A DNA stretch of 64,000 nucleotides from Bacteroidota bacterium (GTDB taxonomy: Bacteria; Bacteroidota; Ignavibacteria; Kryptoniales; JAKASW01), in NCBI GenBank assembly GCA_023480735.1, contig JAMCXB010000043.1, positions 76,750 to 140,749 of the forward strand. Direction: 5' to 3'. The notes beneath the pieces are model-generated. The model searched no databases. It had not been told where the DNA came from and was given only the letters and a program-made list of their open reading frames with translations. Below, one piece after another: positions 60,187 to 64,000 of this stretch (position 1 is its first letter; the number at the start of each line of letters is the position of its first letter). Position numbers and translations under genes: made by a program.

Positions 60187-61284
60187 ATGGCAGATGAAAA
60201 AGATGCAAAGCTCAAAGCGCTAGATATTGCACTTAATCAGATCGAAAAAGATTACGGCAAAGGCGCCGTCATGAAGATGGGGGAGGGACCCATTGCAAAA
60301 ATAGACGCAATCTCAACCGGCTCCATCTCGCTCGATTGGGCAATAGGCATCGGAGGCATTCCCCGTGGAAGGATCACCGAGATCTACGGTCCTGAATCCT
60401 CCGGAAAAACCACTGTGTGTTTGAGTGTGATTGCTGAGGCTCAGAGGCAGGGCGGCATTGCCGCGTTCATCGATGCCGAACATGCTCTTGACCTAAATTA
60501 TGCGAAACGTATCGGGGTCGATACAAACAACCTCCTTTTATCTCAGCCTGAATTCGGCGAGCAGGCACTCGACATTGTGGAGACGCTCGTGCGGAGCGGC
60601 GCGATAGACGTAGTGGTCATTGATTCGGTAGCCGCTCTAACCCCGCGCGCAGAAATCGAAGGGGAAATGGGCGATGCACAAATGGGGGCACAGGCACGCT
60701 TGATGTCTCAAGCCCTGAGAAAACTTACGTCGGCGATAAACAAGAGCAACACCTCCGTGATTTTCACCAATCAGCTTCGCAGCAAGATCGGGGTCTTCTA
60801 CGGCAATCCTGAGACAACTACAGGCGGAAACGCGCTGAAGTTTTACGCAGCCCTCCGACTGGACATTCGGAAGCGTGACCACATAAAAGAGGGTGCGGAA
60901 ATAATTGGGAATAGAGTGCGGGTTAAGGTGGTGAAGAACAAGGTTGCTCCTCCGTTCAAGGAAGTCGAATTTGACATCGCATACAACGAAGGGATTTCAA
61001 AGATGGGCGATTTACTCGACGTTGCAGTCGAGATGAACATCGTTCAGAAGAGCGGTGCGTGGTTCTCCTATAAAGAGGAGAGGCTTGGACAGGGACGAGA
61101 CGCGGCAAGAAAATACTTCCAGGATAATGCCGCTGCGCTGAAGGAGCTGGAATCCGAAGTCCGCATAAAATTCGGCTTAAATACGCCCCCCAATGGGGCT
61201 TCGCAAGAAAAAAACGGCAAAAATGGATCAGGACCCGTTGAAAAGTCCGATAAGTCGAAGGAAATGAGAAAGCAGAAAGAGTAA
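60187..61284 (+). CDS. recA: recombinase RecA
   Basis: A 365-residue RecA, the strand-exchange ATPase of homologous recombination and SOS. Walker A is GPESSGKTT, with [27 protein letters not shown] and [20 protein letters not shown]. The last 35 residues are charged and variable. A GGAAAGGAG ribosome site precedes the ATG. I see no obvious LexA operator in the 36 bases before it, so it may be expressed from upstream in the pgsA-cinA run. Confidence 0.97.
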   Translation: MADEKDAKLKALDIALNQIEKDYGKGAVMKMGEGPIAKIDAISTGSISLDWAIGIGGIPRGRITEIYGPESSGKTTVCLSVIAEAQRQGGIAAFIDAEHALDLNYAKRIGVDTNNLLLSQPEFGEQALDIVETLVRSGAIDVVVIDSVAALTPRAEIEGEMGDAQMGAQARLMSQALRKLTSAINKSNTSVIFTNQLRSKIGVFYGNPETTTGGNALKFYAALRLDIRKRDHIKEGAEIIGNRVRVKVVKNKVAPPFKEVEFDIAYNEGISKMGDLLDVAVEMNIVQKSGAWFSYKEERLGQGRDAARKYFQDNAAALKELESEVRIKFGLNTPPNGASQEKNGKNGSGPVEKSDKSKEMRKQKE

Positions 61285-61311
61285 GAAGTATCTTCAAGCG
61301 TACGCCGCAGG

Positions 61312-61956
61312 ATGCGTATTGTACTTATAGAGAAAGCTCACCGCGGAGTGAGGTTCGTCATCCACTTTGACGAAGGTGCAGATATTCTTCTCACAAGGGA
61401 GGTCATCATCGACTTTGGCCTCCGTAAGAATGACGAGATAGACGATGCGCGGCTGAGAGAGATAAAGGAGGTACAATCCTACCATGATGCCTATGCTGCG
61501 GCGATACGGCTGCTGAATTACAGGATGCGGACGAAGAAGGAGATTTCACAGCGGCTTGAAAAGAAGACGTTCCCTACACCAATTGTGGAACGCGTCATAG
61601 AAAGGCTTTCAGGTCTCGGCTTGTTAGACGATTCTGTATATGCAGAGGCTTATATTTCCGACAAAGGTGCCTCCAAACCCATCGGAAAGAGAGAACTTGA
61701 GCGGAGACTCCGCGAAAAAGGTCTCTCTAAAGATACTATCTCGGATGCTCTGGCCATGGTTGGCAGTGACGAAAAACAATTTGAGCTCGCGGCGGCGGCG
61801 GCTGAAACAAAAATTCGTTCACTGGCACGATTCACGGGCAGACAGAAACAGGAGAAGCTCATTGCGTTTCTCTTACGGCGCGGGTTTGAATGGGGTGTGG
61901 TGAAGAAAGTCGTTGAAACTATAACGAAGGGTGATCTGGATGAAGCCGTTTTATGA
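61312..61956 (+). CDS. recX: regulatory protein RecX
   Basis: A 214-residue RecX, which limits RecA filament growth. The three-helix repeats are seen in AIRLLNYRMRTKKEISQRL, GLLDDSVYAEAYI and GKRELERRLREKGLSKDTISDAL. The N-terminal 50 residues are beta-like and family-variable. It follows recA by 27 bases and its 3' end overlaps the permease gene by 17 bases. Confidence 0.9.
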   Translation: MRIVLIEKAHRGVRFVIHFDEGADILLTREVIIDFGLRKNDEIDDARLREIKEVQSYHDAYAAAIRLLNYRMRTKKEISQRLEKKTFPTPIVERVIERLSGLGLLDDSVYAEAYISDKGASKPIGKRELERRLREKGLSKDTISDALAMVGSDEKQFELAAAAAETKIRSLARFTGRQKQEKLIAFLLRRGFEWGVVKKVVETITKGDLDEAVL

Positions 61957-63010
61957 GAAGAGCAGCTTCAAGGTGTCGGTACTGGTGATCGGGCTTCTCG
62001 TTGCGATTTGGCTCCTAACTTTGTTGGGTGTCGTGTTTATTCTTCTTCTTCTCGCACTAATCATGACATACCTTCTTTCTCCAGTGATAGACTTGCTCGA
62101 AACTCGAGGCCTGAACCGAGTCGTCAGCATTCTATTGGTTTACTTCGTGATCGCCATTTTGATCGTCGGGCTTCTCCAGACTCTCTTGCCGCCTCTAATA
62201 GGACAGGTAGCAAGCCTGGAGGAGGCGATCAGGGCTCCGGCCTTTGCCGAAAGGCTTCGTGCAATTCAGTCTGATCTCCACAGTAAGCTTCCGTTCGTCG
62301 ATTTTGGAGATATCTCAGACGAGTTTAATAGGATGCTTGTACAACTGGCAGGGAAATGGCTGACGATATTGACAAGTGCAGGATCGGCTCTTGTCATGCT
62401 TGTGATCGTGCCTTTCGTTGCATTCTTCCTTCTCAAGGATGGCGATTCGATAATCCACAGTCTTGTCGCCTTTGTCCCGAACAGATACTTTGAAATGACC
62501 CTCAATGTGGTTTCCAAAATTGGAATACAACTGGGCCGCTATGTTCGGGCTTGGTTGACCGAAGCTGCTATCGTGGGGATTCTGGCAATTCTCGGGTTAG
62601 GATTAATGGGGGTGAAGTACGCCGTTATTATCGGCGCGGTCGCAGGAGTTGCGAACCTCATTCCTTATCTTGGCCCCGTTGTGGGAGCGGTGCCCGCTCT
62701 AATCGTCTCCTTCGTGCAATCGGGGAACCCGGGTCTGTTCTTTCCGATTATCGCCCTCTTTGTTGCGATCAGATTGGTGGACGACATAATTATTGTGCCC
62801 ACTGTCTACTCGAGAGGTGTTTCGGTCCACCCGCTCACAGTTGTACTCCTGATACTGATTTCTGCCGAGTTGAAGGGGATAGTCGGTATGGTTCTCGCCA
62901 TACCGCTATACACAGTCTTTAGAGTCATTGTGAAGGAAACTTACTGGGGACTTGAGTCTTACAGGATTACGAAAACCGAAGCCAAGGGGAAGGCGCTGCG
63001 GACTGATTGA
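61940..63010 (+). CDS. AI-2E family transporter (PerM-like)
   Basis: A 356-residue membrane permease with about eight hydrophobic segments. The track start is GTG 61931; ATG 61940 (KPFYEKSSFKVSVL) has AAGGGTG about six bases before and is preferred. AYLLSPVIDLLETRGLNRVVSILLVYF, VPFVAFFLLKDGD, LIPYLGPVVGAVPALIVSF and HPLTVVLLILISAELKGIVGMVLAIPLY are family signatures. Proposed roles are export of AI-2 or sodium/proton exchange; the substrate here is unknown. Confidence 0.88.
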   Translation: MKPFYEKSSFKVSVLVIGLLVAIWLLTLLGVVFILLLLALIMTYLLSPVIDLLETRGLNRVVSILLVYFVIAILIVGLLQTLLPPLIGQVASLEEAIRAPAFAERLRAIQSDLHSKLPFVDFGDISDEFNRMLVQLAGKWLTILTSAGSALVMLVIVPFVAFFLLKDGDSIIHSLVAFVPNRYFEMTLNVVSKIGIQLGRYVRAWLTEAAIVGILAILGLGLMGVKYAVIIGAVAGVANLIPYLGPVVGAVPALIVSFVQSGNPGLFFPIIALFVAIRLVDDIIIVPTVYSRGVSVHPLTVVLLILISAELKGIVGMVLAIPLYTVFRVIVKETYWGLESYRITKTEAKGKALRTD

Positions 63011-63051
63011 ACGCGACAGGGAAGTTGAAAAGAGTCTGTCACGAGGACAGT

Positions 63052-63243
63052 TTACGCAGCTTTCCTGACACGTCCCTGCTTAATGCATGACGCACAGACT
63101 TTCATTCGTTTTACTCTTCCATCGACAACCGCACGAACGCTCTGAAGATTCGGATCCCATCTGCGATTGGTGATATTATGCGCGTGGCTGATGTTGTGTC
63201 CGTAAATCGGTTTCTTTCCACAAACTTCGCAAACTTTTGCCAT
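63052..63243 (-). CDS. rpmB: 50S ribosomal protein L28
   Basis: A 63-residue L28. It begins [19 protein letters not shown] and ends with [13 protein letters not shown], so it is the form with two CxxC pairs that bind zinc. [19 protein letters not shown] is typical. A GGAGAAC ribosome site precedes ATG 63243. It is convergent with the permease gene and stands alone. Confidence 0.96.
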   Translation of the reverse strand: MAKVCEVCGKKPIYGHNISHAHNITNRRWDPNLQSVRAVVDGRVKRMKVCASCIKQGRVRKAA

Positions 63244-63384
63244 TTAGTTCTCCAAAATTTTAATTAATCTAACACCCGGCATCTAATTTTTCAAGATGGG
63301 GAATAAGATGAAATGCAATGCCTCCGTTATGGGAGGGTGAAGAGGGGTTTCTAAACATAGTGGTACAGTTAAGCATAATAAATC

Positions 63385-63475
63385 TCCCCATTCCCCTCTT
63401 TTTCAAAGAGGGGGTGTTGGCAAAAGCGAAGCCTGAACCCTCCCCCTTTACAAAAGGGGGAAAGAGGGGGATTTC
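63385..63475. repeat. stacked C-rich hairpins
   Basis: CCCCTCTTT-TTC-AAAGAGGGG (63393-63413) and CCCCCTTT-ACA-AAAGGGGG (63442-63460) are perfect stems of 9 and 8 bases. Outer sequences AATCTCCCC and GAGGGGGATTT could pair as well, giving a nested structure. Such C/G-rich palindromes are dispersed in genomes of this group; the function is unknown. Confidence 0.7.
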
Positions 63476-63592
63476 CAAGCTTTCAAAGGACCTGAAAACC
63501 AGTGAATTCCTTTGTGAGAACAGCCGAGTTGAAAGATGAATGAAAGGTATTTTTGCGAGCAATTCATCTGAGCGCAGAAGAAGCAGAGGGTC

Positions 63593-63709
63593 GAGAGCCA
63601 ACCCTTTCAGTGAGCGATTACGATGAAATACCGCTAATATATTGAAACTGCGGAGGTACGTTAATATATTCTCCTATCTTAATCTTAATTGAGACCCAAG
63701 AATTCTTGC
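63593..63709. repeat. second copy of the composite repeat
   Basis: AACCCTTTCAGTGAG, then ATTACG, at about 63600-63622 matches 15551-15573, and TTGAGACCCAAGAATTCTTGC (63689-63709) matches TTGAGACCAAGAGTTCTTTTGC at 15663. The interval between the two blocks differs (about 90 and 67 bases) and is not conserved. Confidence 0.6.
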
Positions 63710-63755
63710 TAAGTAGAAGATCAGAGAGGCTCGAAATAACTCACCGCGATAGTCA

Positions 63756-64000
63756 ATGGCTGTAGATCTGAAGAGTGTACTCGTAACCGGCGGAGCAGGT
63801 TTCATCGGAAACAACTTCGTCCGCTTTTTCCTCAAGAGACACGGTGATACGGAAGTGATCAACCTCGATAAGCTGACCTACGCGGGGAATCTCGAGAGTC
63901 TGCGGGACATCGAGGGAAACCATCATTATCATTTTTATAAGGGGGACATTTCGGACGCGGCATTTGTGAAGAGGCTGTTCAACGAGTGGCATTTCGATGC
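63756..64000 (+). CDS. dTDP-glucose 4,6-dehydratase-like NAD-dependent enzyme, 3' end beyond the window
   Basis: The first 81 codons of an extended SDR. VLVTGGAGFIGNNFVRFFL is the NAD-binding motif and LDKLTYAGNLESL is specific to RfbB/RmlB-type dehydratases, which convert dTDP-glucose to the 4-keto-6-deoxy sugar in L-rhamnose and related pathways. The remaining part, including the YxxxK catalytic pair, is outside. It is absent from the ORF track because it has no stop in the window. It may start an O-antigen or exopolysaccharide cluster. Confidence 0.9.
   Translation, partial: MAVDLKSVLVTGGAGFIGNNFVRFFLKRHGDTEVINLDKLTYAGNLESLRDIEGNHHYHFYKGDISDAAFVKRLFNEWHFD

Larger units (their letters stand above)
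63244..63755. other. repeat-rich intergenic region
   Basis: About 510 bases between rpmB and the dehydratase gene. It contains palindromic C/T-rich repeats (63385-63475) and a second copy of the composite repeat (63593-63709). ORFs listed here (63318-63539 and 63269-63601) are translations of the repeats. Confidence 0.6.

Noticed and set aside
63318-63539. 73-residue plus-strand ORF (and 110-residue minus ORF) in the right-hand gap
   Set aside because: Both are translations of the palindromic repeats.
1-64000. CRISPR arrays, transposases, phage genes, rRNA
   Set aside because: None was seen on reading both strands; the repeats found are single or paired dispersed elements without regular spacers.

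Overview
The window reads as one contiguous, gene-dense bacterial chromosome segment of roughly 50% GC by eye. The organism is Gram-negative: it has LpxH-like lipid A hydrolase, a heptosyltransferase-like GT9 enzyme, PBP1A, an Omp85-type barrel and several signal-peptide outer-membrane proteins. PorV/PorQ-like barrels, a C-terminal FlgD/T9SS-type sorting domain, a DUF2723 protein and a TTG-N18-20-TAnnTTTR promoter pattern point to the Bacteroidota/Ignavibacteriota (FCB) assemblage. This assignment is an inference from family content; there is no rRNA in the window.

Layout. 1-724 (minus) is the N-terminal part of a GT9 glycosyltransferase that runs off the left edge and is absent from the ORF track. 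995-4281 is an operon of a MoxR-like AAA+ ATPase, an MBL-fold hydrolase and a VWA protein. After tRNA-Pro(CGG) (minus) comes 4877-8078: YggU, a PAP2-like fragment, PolX, and a trio of [2Fe-2S] ferredoxin, ubiquitin-like protein and thioredoxin-like ferredoxin. A serpin follows, then a housekeeping run to 21800 (endonuclease III, MqnD-like protein, AroQ, HAD phosphatase, AcpS, ECF sigma/anti-sigma/Spy-like, DUF218, NusB, MFS, DsbD-alpha-like, LpxH-like, PBP1A). A minus block (SDR, MarC, methyltransferase) precedes the complex I membrane-arm cluster nuoJKLM-hydrolase-nuoN (24596-31301). Then come NnrE/NnrD, VanZ-like, a CNNM/CorC-type protein, an 855-base gene-poor gap, a peptidase/propeller/barrel fusion with a small barrel partner, hisD, hisC and a sigma-54-type response regulator.

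43655-57128 (minus) is a run of ten genes: M20 hydrolase, GlnE, DUF2723, GT2, M50 protease, lipoprotein, T9SS-type exported protein, two PorV/PorQ-like barrels and GT4. Divergent from it, 57256-63010 carries pgsA, pgpA, cinA, thpR, recA, recX and an AI-2E/PerM-type permease. The right end holds rpmB (minus), a repeat-rich 500-base gap and the start of an rfbB-type dehydratase.

Most interesting points: a ubiquitin-like beta-grasp protein encoded between two iron-sulfur proteins; the AAA+/MBL/VWA operon; a metallopeptidase-propeller-Omp85 fusion translationally coupled to a barrel gene that seems to start at CTG; complex I membrane genes separated from the rest of nuo with an exported hydrolase inside; a possibly leaderless sigma-54-type regulator; and a composite repeat present twice in the window. 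I saw no CRISPR array, transposase or prophage.
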